DNA from: Caldifarciminota bacterium
GTDB taxonomy: Bacteria > WOR-3 > Hydrothermia > UBA1063 > CAJXJZ01
NCBI GenBank assembly: GCA_027073945.1
Contig: JALTEL010000345.1
Span: 1-7,502, forward strand
Direction of reading: 5' to 3'
DNA: 7,502 bases
The notes under the pieces were generated by a model that saw only the letters and a program-made list of their open reading frames with translations, was not told where the DNA came from and searched no databases. How positions within the stretch are numbered: the stretch's first letter is position 1; each line of letters begins with the position of its first letter. Of the stretch, positions 1-5,564 are shown piece after piece. Position numbers and translations under genes: made by a program.

Positions 1-27
1 GAGTTCAACGGTAGAACCGTTGAACTC
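1..27. repeat. Perfect 12-bp inverted repeat with 3-nt loop at the helicase 3' end
   Basis: GAGTTCAACGGT (1-12) and ACCGTTGAACTC (16-27) are exact reverse complements separated by AGA. The stop codon of the minus-strand helicase (5-7) lies in the outer arm, so the transcript would fold here. It could be a terminator stem, but any following T tract would lie outside the window. The repeat may extend beyond base 1. It could also mark the edge of an inserted element. Confidence 0.7.
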
Positions 28-1777
28 TGACCTTGCCCGGAGGACAAGGGTTTCCATGCTGGACTAAAAACAACATACAGACTTTAATATCATCATAATT
101 TATTTTCCCCTCCAGCGCATCAAAAACAGACTTGAGTTTGAGTTTCCCCTCATCCGTAAAATCCTCCTTCCTTTTCTTTATACTTAACTTTAACACAGCC
201 ATCTCAACATGATGAAGAAGATCCTCATTGGGTTTATACTTATCAATATCCATTTCCGGTTCTTCCTCTTTTATACGTTGCAGGTGAGTAACGATCGTAC
301 CTTTACTCATACCTCGGTTTTGTGCCAATTTCATCAGAGTATCAGACTTTTCAATGAGCTGCTTGGTCTTAATGTGTGTCGGTGTGACATAGGCAGAGTG
401 TGACGGTTTACCCGCTTTGATGTTCTCTTGCTCTTCTGCGATCTTCTCTTTGCTAACAAGTCCTCCGTGACGGGAGATGTGACGTTCAAAAGCCTCTTCC
501 AAGGATTCGCGAGAGAGACTCTCTATTTGTGTTTCTGCTTTTTGAGAAGCCTGCTTTATGCGCCCGTCTACATGCAAAATGAGCGGATCGACACGCAGTG
601 CCATGGGGTTCAAGCCCATCAGACGCAACCCTTCTATATTCTTAATGCGCGAAAGTGCCACATAGCCCTGCCCCGTCTCAAAGGTTTTACTCAAGTCAAT
701 CTCTGCCGCATCGAGAGTCATACCCTGTGACTTGTGTATGGTAATGGCCCAGGCCAGACGAAGGGGTACCTGTGAAACCGTTGCTGTGATCGTACCAATG
801 TCATTCTCCAAAGACCAGTCTTCCATATCCAACTTGATCTTCTTTCCCTCTGCCGTACGGACAATAGGCATGTTGTCTATAGGAGAAAAGCTCTCTACCC
901 TGCCCGTTGTACCATTGACATAGCCCACTTCAGGATTGTTTTTTATGAAAATGACCACAGCACCTTTTTTAAGTGCCAGTTCTTCCAGGACCAGGGAAGA
1001 CTTAAAGATCTTCTCTATATTCTTCCTGCTCCCTTTGGACTCATAGACAAAAACTTTACTCTCTCCTTCAAGCTTTTCAAGTTCGGAGAGGTTAATGCGG
1101 TCGACATCAACATTATGGGTGTAAAGTTTTGTCGGTGTTTCAATGCTGAGTTCTTTTTCATGGCGTTCTGCCAACATCTGTTCAGAGGCTTCGGAAATAC
1201 TTCCTGCTCTAATGTCATCAAGTATCTGAATGAGCCTGCTGTCATCCTGTCTGAACTTCTCTTCCAGGTAACAGGTTTGCAGATCAAGCGCTTTCCAGAC
1301 CGGAGACTGCCAGGCAAAACGCTTCTCTTTAGGCTCACGCGAGACAGGCGGCAGCTGAAAGAAGTCTCCAGATATCACTACCTGTACTCCGCCAAAAGGC
1401 ACATCGGTGCCTTTGAACCCGCGTAGTATCAAGTCCATAGCAGAGAAGATATCCGGGGAGATCATGGAGACTTCGTCAATGATGAGTATGTCCAGTTTGG
1501 AGAAACGTGTTTTGAGGTACTTCTTGTCCATCAAAAACTCGACATACCCTTCGTCAATTCTGTCACGGATGCCCAGTGCAAAAAAAGAATGAATGGTCTG
1601 CCCGCCCAGATGCGAAGCGGCTATCCCCGTAGGTGCCACAATGGTCGGGTATACCCTGCGCTCTTTCAACCAGCCCACATACTGATGTAAAAGATAAGTC
1701 TTCCCCGTTCCTGCCGAACCGGTGATGAAGACGTTTTTGCCTGATTTGAGTATGGTAAGTGCTGTGTTTTGTTTCAT
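5..1777 (-). CDS. PIF1/RecD2-like superfamily 1 ATP-dependent DNA helicase
   Basis: 590 aa, cytoplasmic; probably unwinds DNA 5'-3' during replication or recombination (family knowledge). Motifs seen in order: Walker A GSAGTGKT (20-27), APTGIAA (48-54), GQTIHSFF (59-66), DEVSM Walker B (101-105), GDFFQLPPV (137-145), FRQ (175-177), NGTTGRV (288-294), TIHKSQGMTLD (346-356) and GQGYVALSR (369-377). This is a complete PIF1/RecD-type set. Residues about 477-505 (LAQNRGMSKGTIVTHL) look like the C-terminal helix-turn-helix found in some RecQ and PIF1-like helicases (HTH_40 type). The start is fixed by the Walker A only 20 residues in. No Shine-Dalgarno is visible, and a TATAAT box ends 6 nt before the ATG. 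The last ~18 residues are Pro/Gly/Arg-rich and encoded by a hairpin-rich segment, so the natural C-terminus may have been replaced. It lies 31 bp downstream of the other helicase gene, in the same direction. Confidence 0.93.
   Translation of the reverse strand: MKQNTALTILKSGKNVFITGSAGTGKTYLLHQYVGWLKERRVYPTIVAPTGIAASHLGGQTIHSFFALGIRDRIDEGYVEFLMDKKYLKTRFSKLDILIIDEVSMISPDIFSAMDLILRGFKGTDVPFGGVQVVISGDFFQLPPVSREPKEKRFAWQSPVWKALDLQTCYLEEKFRQDDSRLIQILDDIRAGSISEASEQMLAERHEKELSIETPTKLYTHNVDVDRINLSELEKLEGESKVFVYESKGSRKNIEKIFKSSLVLEELALKKGAVVIFIKNNPEVGYVNGTTGRVESFSPIDNMPIVRTAEGKKIKLDMEDWSLENDIGTITATVSQVPLRLAWAITIHKSQGMTLDAAEIDLSKTFETGQGYVALSRIKNIEGLRLMGLNPMALRVDPLILHVDGRIKQASQKAETQIESLSRESLEEAFERHISRHGGLVSKEKIAEEQENIKAGKPSHSAYVTPTHIKTKQLIEKSDTLMKLAQNRGMSKGTIVTHLQRIKEEEPEMDIDKYKPNEDLLHHVEMAVLKLSIKKRKEDFTDEGKLKLKSVFDALEGKINYDDIKVCMLFLVQHGNPCPPGKVRVQRFYR
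31..49 (-). other. Second small hairpin next to the terminal inverted repeat
   Basis: CCTTG (31-35) and CAAGG (45-49) pair. On the minus-strand RNA the stem extends through a G-U pair and two G-C pairs to a 3-nt loop, giving eight pairs. On the plus strand the same position is a C-A mismatch, so the structure favours the minus-strand transcript, that of the helicase gene. With the 1-27 palindrome it forms a tandem of two hairpins over the last codons. Function is unknown. Confidence 0.4.
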
Positions 1778-1783
1778 GGTAAA

Positions 1784-1789
1784 ATTATA
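1784..1789 (-). promoter_or_regulatory. Consensus -10 box directly before the PIF1-like helicase start
   Basis: On the minus strand TATAAT lies at 1789-1784, six bases before the ATG (1777-1775). No good -35 hexamer is seen 16-18 bp further out. If used, transcription would begin at or next to the A of the start codon, giving a leaderless mRNA, which fits the absence of a ribosome binding site. The alternative is co-transcription from the upstream gene and a chance TATAAT in AT-rich spacer. Confidence 0.4.
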
Positions 1790-1808
1790 GCTGATATAAG
1801 TACAGATA

Positions 1809-2996
1809 TTACGAATATTCTATCTCTATTGCTTTTCGTTTTTTCGGGAATACCTGTCTTTTCACTTTATGGGAACCCAAATATTTTTTAGCACCGTTAT
1901 TGTCTTTGTCCAGTATCACCCATCTGTTCTCATCCTCACTGCTCTCATCTTGATCATTTTTAATCAGTTCCACCTTATAGACCAGGCGAACCGCATCTAC
2001 AAAAGCACTGGCCCCCCTACTCTGCGATGTGTTCTTGGTCCCATGATGAATGAAGATGATCGTCTTCCCCTCTTTCGTGGCCCATCTGGTAAAAAGATTG
2101 ACAAATTTACGAGCATGTGCATTGTTGTTCTCGTCAGCTCCAAACATAGCAATAAGTGGATCTAAGATGATCACATCATAGTCTTTTAGCGCCGCTTTAA
2201 ACTGGTAAAACTTGCTATTCACCGTTACGCCTGCCCTACTTTCTTCCAAAAAATGAATTGTTTCAGAATCCGCTCCTGCAATATGTAGATTCTTCCCAAA
2301 CACTTTTATGTCAGATTCCAAAAGCTGTTTCGCGATCATTTCAAACCGATACTTCGATAAAGACAAAGGATCCTCACTCAACCACATGAACACCTTCAGT
2401 TTATCATCCCGAACCATACGCATTGCTGCCTGGAGTAAAAGAAATGACTTTCCAACCCCACCTCCGGCGGTAACCAAAGAAACAGCATTTTTTGGAAAAG
2501 GCAGCCAGCTTTTACAGACAAATTCCGCTTCTTCAGCCTCAATCTGGTCAAACGAAACAATATTGAAAAGTTCTCGACTCCCCTGCTCCACCCGCTCCAA
2601 CTCTTCATGTACTAAATGTAACATATCTGAAAGGTCGCCTTTTTGATCAATATTCATCAAAATTTTGTGCGCAAGCTGTTTGAACTGTCTAAGCCTTGAA
2701 AACTCTTTAACCTCTTCCACATACACAGAGACATTGGCAATAGGCAAGGCTGCCAGAACATCAAGCATCTGCACTTCATCAAAATCCTCTCCCATGTGAT
2801 TCTTGATCAGGCTCTCTTCTATGGCACTGTTCTCATTAAGGTATTGCAGCGCTTGAAAAAGTTTTTGATGGAAAGGAAAATAAAAGTCATCTGGTATAAG
2901 GGATGATGCAAATGCCTCTTCTCTTCCCTTGTTGTCAAATATGACTGTGCTTAAGACAGCCCGTTCAAAATCTTTATTGTATATCGTTTCTTTCAT
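1809..2996 (-). CDS. Replicative helicase: DnaB-type N-terminal domain fused to RepA/AAA_25-like core
   Basis: 395 aa. Residues about 8-85 match the DnaB N-terminal domain pattern (AVLSTVIFDN, then IPDDFYFPFHQKLFQAL), the part of DnaB that contacts primase. After a helical linker (about 90-145) comes a RecA-fold ATPase: Walker A GGGVGKS (178-184), SEDP (207-210), Walker B DVIILDP (274-280), FIHHGTK (315-321) and SRGASAFVDAVR (326-337). This series is typical of the hexameric RepA helicase of RSF1010-type plasmids (AAA_25). The protein probably serves as the plasmid's own replication fork helicase. The start is supported by an AGGGAAG Shine-Dalgarno (3006-3000) 3 nt before the ATG and by the DnaB-N match beginning near residue 8. 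It is transcribed away from the origin, from a predicted promoter beside iteron set A. It could instead be described only as an AAA-family ATPase; the fusion reading comes from motifs by eye. Confidence 0.85.
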   Translation of the reverse strand: MKETIYNKDFERAVLSTVIFDNKGREEAFASSLIPDDFYFPFHQKLFQALQYLNENSAIEESLIKNHMGEDFDEVQMLDVLAALPIANVSVYVEEVKEFSRLRQFKQLAHKILMNIDQKGDLSDMLHLVHEELERVEQGSRELFNIVSFDQIEAEEAEFVCKSWLPFPKNAVSLVTAGGGVGKSFLLLQAAMRMVRDDKLKVFMWLSEDPLSLSKYRFEMIAKQLLESDIKVFGKNLHIAGADSETIHFLEESRAGVTVNSKFYQFKAALKDYDVIILDPLIAMFGADENNNAHARKFVNLFTRWATKEGKTIIFIHHGTKNTSQSRGASAFVDAVRLVYKVELIKNDQDESSEDENRWVILDKDNNGAKKYLGSHKVKRQVFPKKRKAIEIEYS

Positions 2997-3030
2997 AGAC
3001 TTCCCTGTTGAATCTTAATGTATGGGCTCT

Positions 3031-3059
3031 ATTTTAGCAATTTAGTTTTCAGATAGCAA
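3031..3059 (-). promoter_or_regulatory. Predicted sigma70-type promoter for the RepA-like helicase gene
   Basis: On the minus strand TTGCTA (3059-3054, 4/6 to consensus) and TAAAAT (3036-3031, 5/6) are separated by exactly 17 bp. Transcription would start near 3024, giving a leader of roughly 28 nt with the AGGGAAG ribosome site. The first iteron of set A lies 34 bp upstream of the -35 box, so Rep bound to the iterons could influence this promoter. Confidence 0.45.
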
Positions 3060-3092
3060 TACAAAGATAAAGACAATTAACTTATGATGCAT

Positions 3093-3253
3093 GGAAGTTA
3101 TTTTAGAGGGTAAAGGAAGTTATTTTAGAGGTTTATGTGCACTCATCGGAAGTTATTTTAGAGGGATTAGTCAAACTAGAGGAAGTTATTTTAGAGGACT
3201 ATTTTGTAAATAATGGAAGTAACATTAGAGGGGTATGGAAGTTATTTTAGAGG
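3093..3253 (+). repeat. Iteron set A: six 17-bp direct repeats
   Basis: Consensus GGAAGTTATTTTAGAGG. Copies are at 3093-3109, 3115-3131, 3148-3164, 3181-3197, 3215-3231 and 3237-3253. Five are identical; the fifth is a variant (GGAAGTAACATTAGAGG, three changes). Start-to-start distances are 22, 33, 33, 34 and 22 bp, close to whole multiples of 11, which places the copies on one face of the helix. They are probable Rep binding sites. Confidence 0.93.
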
Positions 3254-3311
3254 TGAATAGACATATATGTATCCAACAATTCTACGCCAGAAATACATAA
3301 AAATTCACATT

Positions 3312-3320
3312 TTTTTCACA
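3312..3320 (+). promoter_or_regulatory. Candidate DnaA box
   Basis: TTTTTCACA fits the general DnaA-box pattern TTWTNCACA. It lies in the AT-rich core between the iteron sets, 24 bp from a second match on the other strand, where host DnaA would help open the origin. Confidence 0.4.
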
Positions 3321-3344
3321 AAATTTCAATTAACACAGATTTTA

Positions 3345-3353
3345 TGTGAATAA
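3345..3353 (-). promoter_or_regulatory. Candidate DnaA box
   Basis: The minus strand reads TTATTCACA, a full match to TTWTNCACA and close to the TTCAC-type boxes described for Helicobacter and relatives. It sits directly beside the most AT-rich run (3354-3372), the usual arrangement of DnaA box and unwinding element. Confidence 0.55.
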
Positions 3354-3427
3354 CTTTTTATATATTTAATTATCCCGCCAAAAAAGAATAAAATCAATAG
3401 TGATAACTTTAAATCCAAATAGGGACT

Positions 3428-3564
3428 GGAAGTTATATTAGAGTGAAAACAGCAAATGCTGGAAGTTATATTGGAGTGTTTTGGAAGTTATATTGGAGTA
3501 GCTGGAAGTTATATTGGAGGTAAAAAGAAGTTATATTAGAGTATTTTGGAAGTTATATTGGAGA
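3428..3564 (+). repeat. Iteron set B: six 17-bp direct repeats
   Basis: Consensus GGAAGTTATATTGGAGT. Copies are at 3428-3444, 3461-3477, 3483-3499, 3504-3520, 3526-3542 and 3548-3564. The first and fifth read TTAGAG instead of TTGGAG, the fifth starts with A, and the last base varies. Start-to-start spacing is 33, 22, 21, 22 and 22 bp. They share GGAAGTTAT and GAG with set A but differ consistently in the middle (ATATT versus TTTTA), so two sub-families exist in one origin. Confidence 0.93.
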
Positions 3565-3584
3565 GCTACTAAGATATTAAGATT

Positions 3585-3618
3585 CTTTATATAAGAGTAA
3601 TAAGGCTCTTATATAAAG
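3585..3618. repeat. Inverted repeat I beyond rep, sharing an arm with repeat II
   Basis: CTTTATATAAGAG (3585-3597) and CTCTTATATAAAG (3606-3618) are exact 13-bp complements around the 8-nt loop TAATAAGG. The right arm overlaps the left arm of the next inverted repeat by ten bases (3609-3618), so only one of the two stems can form at a time. Each arm contains the 8-bp palindrome TTATATAA. Confidence 0.7.
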
Positions 3619-3647
3619 GCTGCCTATTTGGGTCAGCCTTTATATAA
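3609..3647 (-). terminator. Inverted repeat II at the rep stop codon, possible terminator
   Basis: TTATATAAAGGCTG (3609-3622) and CAGCCTTTATATAA (3634-3647) are exact 14-bp complements with an 11-nt loop. The rep stop codon (3633-3635) lies at the loop edge of one arm. The GC-rich inner part (GGCTG/CAGCC) and the location suggest it ends rep transcription before the origin. No T tract follows in either direction, so it may instead be a protein-binding or processing site. Confidence 0.45.
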
Positions 3648-4736
3648 CATAGATTCGAGATGTAAAATTACTTCCGTTTCAAACTCATCTTCTGTAAGTT
3701 GATTGCTGTTTTTAAAATGGAACCCATTATTTTTTTCAGTTTCTATGTAGGCCGAATATACAAGAGCACCTTCTTTTTCATAGGTAATTGATTTAATAAC
3801 TGTAGGATTTTTGTCAACGGTGATTGTTTCACCAACTAGATCTTGAATGGTTTTCTTTTGTTCAATAATTTTGGCATTGATTGTGTTTGTATCAGTATTA
3901 AGTAAGGAAGGAATAAACCCCACTGACTCATTACCTCTATAGTAAAAAATTTCATCTTTTGGGTCATAGTCAATGCCAAATGATTGTAACTCCCCTACCC
4001 TGTTTTTAACTTCTCTTTTTGCTACTTGAAGGGATTTGGGAGAATCCACAGGAAATCCTAGTGCTTCAAAGACCGTTATTAGTTTAAAACGAGATTCTTT
4101 TTTGTGGGTAAAAAACCATCTGATAATAGCTTTGATAAGTGCGGAGTCTACTTTTAAAAGTTTGGGCAACTCTTTTTTATAGTTGATTGAAAGTTCACGT
4201 TCATAAAATTTCAAATATCGGCTATCCAGTGTTATGGAATAAGCCTTATGTTCTTCGAGGTAATCCAAATGGGAGATAAGGTTGAAGTCAAAAGAGTCCC
4301 CTTTTGTATTAACATAGTTAATGGTTATGTCTCGAATCTCTTTTATTTTTTCTTTTAGCCATTTCGTTTGTGTTTCCCAGGACTTGCTCTTTTCTTCCCC
4401 ACTATATTCTTTGAGTATTTTTGTTTGGCTAAATATAACCACAACCTCTTCCGTTGGGAGTGGCATGATCTTTGTTGCATGGGTATATATACAATCTAGA
4501 AGATCTCGATGGACTTGTGTCAGAAGTTTACGACCTCTTATCTCCACTTTGCCCCAACTTGTTTCAATCGTACGGATACCACCATTCTTTTTGAACTCTC
4601 TTGCTGTTACAGAATTACCTGAAAGTTTTTGAACAGGAGAGAAAATGGGGATACGTAGTTCAGTGATCGTTGTGGTGCTGTTTTCAATTTTTTCAACAAC
4701 ATTGAAAAGAGCAGGCTGCATGTTTTTGTTTTTCAT
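3633..4736 (-). CDS. Plasmid replication initiator (Rep), winged-helix type
   Basis: 367 aa, AT-rich, basic. I read it as the iteron-binding initiator: length, placement beside twelve iterons, divergence from parAB, and a layout compatible with two winged-helix domains (about 60-145 and 165-270) as in Rep_3 and TrfA-like proteins. Visible landmarks are GKVEIRGRKLLTQVHRDLLD (62-81), a Trp/Lys-rich helix (WLKEKIKEIRDITINYV, 126-142), ALIKAIIRWFFTH (199-211) and a helix-turn-helix-like KLITVFEALGFP (218-229). The last ~95 residues look like a separate tail. No catalytic residues are expected. The ATG at 4736 has no Shine-Dalgarno, and a TTGACA/TATATA promoter ends 2 nt before it. Initiation is therefore leaderless, uses Met6 (4721), or depends on another promoter. 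Exact family membership is inferred from context more than motifs. Confidence 0.82.
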   Translation of the reverse strand: MKNKNMQPALFNVVEKIENSTTTITELRIPIFSPVQKLSGNSVTAREFKKNGGIRTIETSWGKVEIRGRKLLTQVHRDLLDCIYTHATKIMPLPTEEVVVIFSQTKILKEYSGEEKSKSWETQTKWLKEKIKEIRDITINYVNTKGDSFDFNLISHLDYLEEHKAYSITLDSRYLKFYERELSINYKKELPKLLKVDSALIKAIIRWFFTHKKESRFKLITVFEALGFPVDSPKSLQVAKREVKNRVGELQSFGIDYDPKDEIFYYRGNESVGFIPSLLNTDTNTINAKIIEQKKTIQDLVGETITVDKNPTVIKSITYEKEGALVYSAYIETEKNNGFHFKNSNQLTEDEFETEVILHLESMLYKG

Positions 4737-4738
4737 AG

Positions 4739-4767
4739 TATATATTGTACTATCAAAAAAGTGTCAA
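4739..4767 (-). promoter_or_regulatory. Strong predicted promoter for rep, overlapping the start
   Basis: On the minus strand TTGACA (4767-4762) and TATATA (4744-4739) are exactly 17 bp apart. The -10 ends 2 nt before the rep ATG, so transcription is expected to start within or just after that codon. The -35 lies in a small dyad, GTGT/ACAC (4761-4770). TTATATAA (4773-4780), also present in the hairpins at the rep 3' end, abuts it. Confidence 0.55.
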
Positions 4768-4772
4768 CACCC

Positions 4773-4780
4773 TTATATAA
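4773..4780. promoter_or_regulatory. TTATATAA palindrome upstream of the rep promoter
   Basis: This 8-bp palindrome is identical to three others at 3587-3594, 3609-3616 and 3640-3647, which bracket the 3' end of rep. Its TTATAT half is also in the set B iterons (GTTATATT). It is a candidate operator for Rep self-repression, but in AT-rich DNA a match this short is weak evidence. Confidence 0.25.
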
Positions 4781-4810
4781 CGAATTAAGTTAAAATATAA
4801 AATGACAATG

Positions 4811-4824
4811 CTCGTATTTACGAG
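4811..4824. promoter_or_regulatory. CTCGTA-TT-TACGAG inverted repeat, candidate operator
   Basis: A perfect 6-bp dyad with a 2-nt centre lies in the rep-parA divergent region, about 45 bp outside the rep -35 and 80 bp before the parA -10. It is GC-richer than its surroundings and unlike both the iterons and the parS-like palindrome, which suggests a separate binding protein. Binding partner unknown. Confidence 0.4.
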
Positions 4825-4850
4825 TCATAGTATGAAATATAAAATTCAAT

Positions 4851-4864
4851 TTTCGCATGCGAAA
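4851..4864. promoter_or_regulatory. parS-like palindrome, copy 1
   Basis: TTTCGCATGCGAAA, a perfect 14-bp palindrome. It is the first of four exact copies, all in or just before the par operon, which makes it the best candidate for the ParB binding site. It resembles canonical chromosomal parS (TTTCACGTGAAA) in its TTTC/GAAA ends but has a six-base centre instead of four. It lies upstream of the predicted parA -10. Confidence 0.75.
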
Positions 4865-4890
4865 TAATCTTTTTGTAAACATAGGATGGG

Positions 4891-4896
4891 TATGAT
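4891..4896 (+). promoter_or_regulatory. Predicted -10 box for the parAB operon
   Basis: TATGAT (5/6 to TATAAT) lies 40 bp before the parA start, with no convincing -35. The flanking parS-like palindromes at 4851-4864 and 4907-4920 sit 26 bp before and 10 bp after it, so ParB or ParA bound there could repress the operon, as known for many par loci. Confidence 0.35.
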
Positions 4897-4906
4897 TAAG
4901 AATAAA

Positions 4907-4920
4907 TTTCGCATGCGAAA
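4907..4920. promoter_or_regulatory. parS-like palindrome, copy 2
   Basis: Second exact TTTCGCATGCGAAA, 56 bp from the first, ending 15 bp before the parA ATG and immediately before its ribosome binding site. It would lie in the 5' leader of the mRNA from the predicted promoter. Confidence 0.75.
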
Positions 4921-4935
4921 CAAAAGGTTTTTTCA

Positions 4936-5559
4936 ATGATAATAACTATAGCCCATTCTAAAGGCGGAGTTGGCAAAAGTCTACTTGCTTGGCATCTGGC
5001 GATCGGATTAAAGGTTCCTATAGTAGATCTTGACTTTCAAAGAACCTTGGTGTATACAAACAACCTTAGGGAGGCCAATGGCTATAAGAAACTGAAATTA
5101 ATACAGCCGGAAAGTCCTAAAGACTTTATTGAACTAATGGACAATTGGCCTGAGAATAAAAATATTATTATAGATGTTGGTGGATTTGACTCCAATTTAA
5201 ATAGAGCAGCAATTTATATATCTGATATTATTATTACTCCTGCAGTTGACAGGGTTACTGAAATGGCAGGTCTCTATAAATTCCATCAAATTATTGATGA
5301 GTTATCGAAAAAAATGAAAACGGATATAAAGGCAGATATTTTATTGAATGATGTGAGTCCTTCAGCAAAAGATTTTTCAGTAATGGAAGAATTGGTCGAA
5401 AACTTAGAACACTTTAGGCTTATGAGCACTATTGTCGCACATAGGGCTGATTTTTATAAAACGATGGAAGAGGGCAAAGGTGTGACGGAACTAGAAGGTA
5501 AAAGTAAAGCAAAAAAAGAGTTGAAACAGCTTATAAAAGAGATTAAGAAAAGAGGCTAG
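4936..5559 (+). CDS. parA: ParA partition ATPase
   Basis: 207 aa, cytoplasmic and nucleoid-binding by family. It is a Walker-type ATPase that moves the plasmid through contact with ParB. Seen: deviant Walker A KGGVGKS (9-15) with the signature lysine K9, the VDLDFQ motif (30-35), Walker B-region IIIDVGG (77-83), and a Lys-rich C-terminal helix (about 187-206) that may bind DNA. There is no N-terminal helix-turn-helix, and the length is that of small (type Ib) plasmid ParAs, shorter than chromosomal Soj. The usual IIIDTPG reads IIIDVGG. The start is supported by AAAAGG (4922-4927) 8 nt before the ATG and by the Walker A position. It forms an operon with parB 5 bp downstream, whose AGAGG site lies within the parA 3' end. 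Confidence 0.95.
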   Translation: MIITIAHSKGGVGKSLLAWHLAIGLKVPIVDLDFQRTLVYTNNLREANGYKKLKLIQPESPKDFIELMDNWPENKNIIIDVGGFDSNLNRAAIYISDIIITPAVDRVTEMAGLYKFHQIIDELSKKMKTDIKADILLNDVSPSAKDFSVMEELVENLEHFRLMSTIVAHRADFYKTMEEGKGVTELEGKSKAKKELKQLIKEIKKRG

Positions 5560-5564
5560 ATGAT

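Larger units (their letters stand above)
3254..3427. other. AT-rich segment between iteron sets, probable DNA unwinding element
   Basis: This 174-bp stretch is strongly AT-rich, with runs such as CTTTTTATATATTTAATTA at about 3354-3372 and several A or T tracts. It carries two DnaA-box matches. Lying between two iteron blocks, it is the natural candidate for origin melting. No open reading frame with a start signal is seen. Confidence 0.6.
3093..3564. other. Iteron-type plasmid replication origin (oriV)
   Basis: This non-coding segment has the parts of an iteron-controlled origin. Six direct repeats of one type (3093-3253) are followed by a very AT-rich segment with DnaA-box-like sites (3254-3427), then six direct repeats of a second type (3428-3564). 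The initiator gene is next to it and a helicase gene is on the other side. All twelve repeats point the same way, toward rep. The AT-rich middle is the likely opening site. Nothing coding is seen in the 636 bp from 2997 to 3632. Confidence 0.85.

Noticed and set aside
1..27. Integron attC site (GTTGAAC and GTTCAAC cores)
   Set aside because: The match arises only because both arms of one short hairpin are complementary; there is no second core pair at attC distance and no gene cassette layout.
1015..1426. Overlapping open frames of about 100 codons on both strands inside the helicase gene
   Set aside because: They lack family motifs and lie wholly within a gene with a full set of helicase motifs; shadows of the real frame.
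2308..2646. 112-codon plus-strand frame inside the RepA-like helicase gene
   Set aside because: It runs antisense to the Walker A region, shows no recognisable motif and is a shadow frame.
3024..3040. Iteron-like CTATTTTAG upstream of set A
   Set aside because: Only 10 of 17 match and the shared part is better explained by the -10 box of the helicase promoter.
3166..3182. Extra degenerate iteron ending ACTAGAGG just before the fourth set A copy
   Set aside because: It matches the consensus at only 11 of 17 positions and breaks the 11-bp phasing.
3301..3309. Third DnaA box AAATTCACA
   Set aside because: It does not fit TTWTNCACA; two mismatches to TTATTCACA.
3093..3564. Regular short repeats as a CRISPR array
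   Set aside because: Repeats are 17 bp with spacers of only 4-17 bp and phased at 11-bp multiples beside a rep gene; this is an iteron array, and no cas genes are present.
3659..3675. Inverted iteron-like sequence (minus strand GGAAGTAATTTTACATC) within the rep coding region
   Set aside because: 13 of 17 matches in AT-rich coding DNA is within what chance would give, and the GAGG end is missing.
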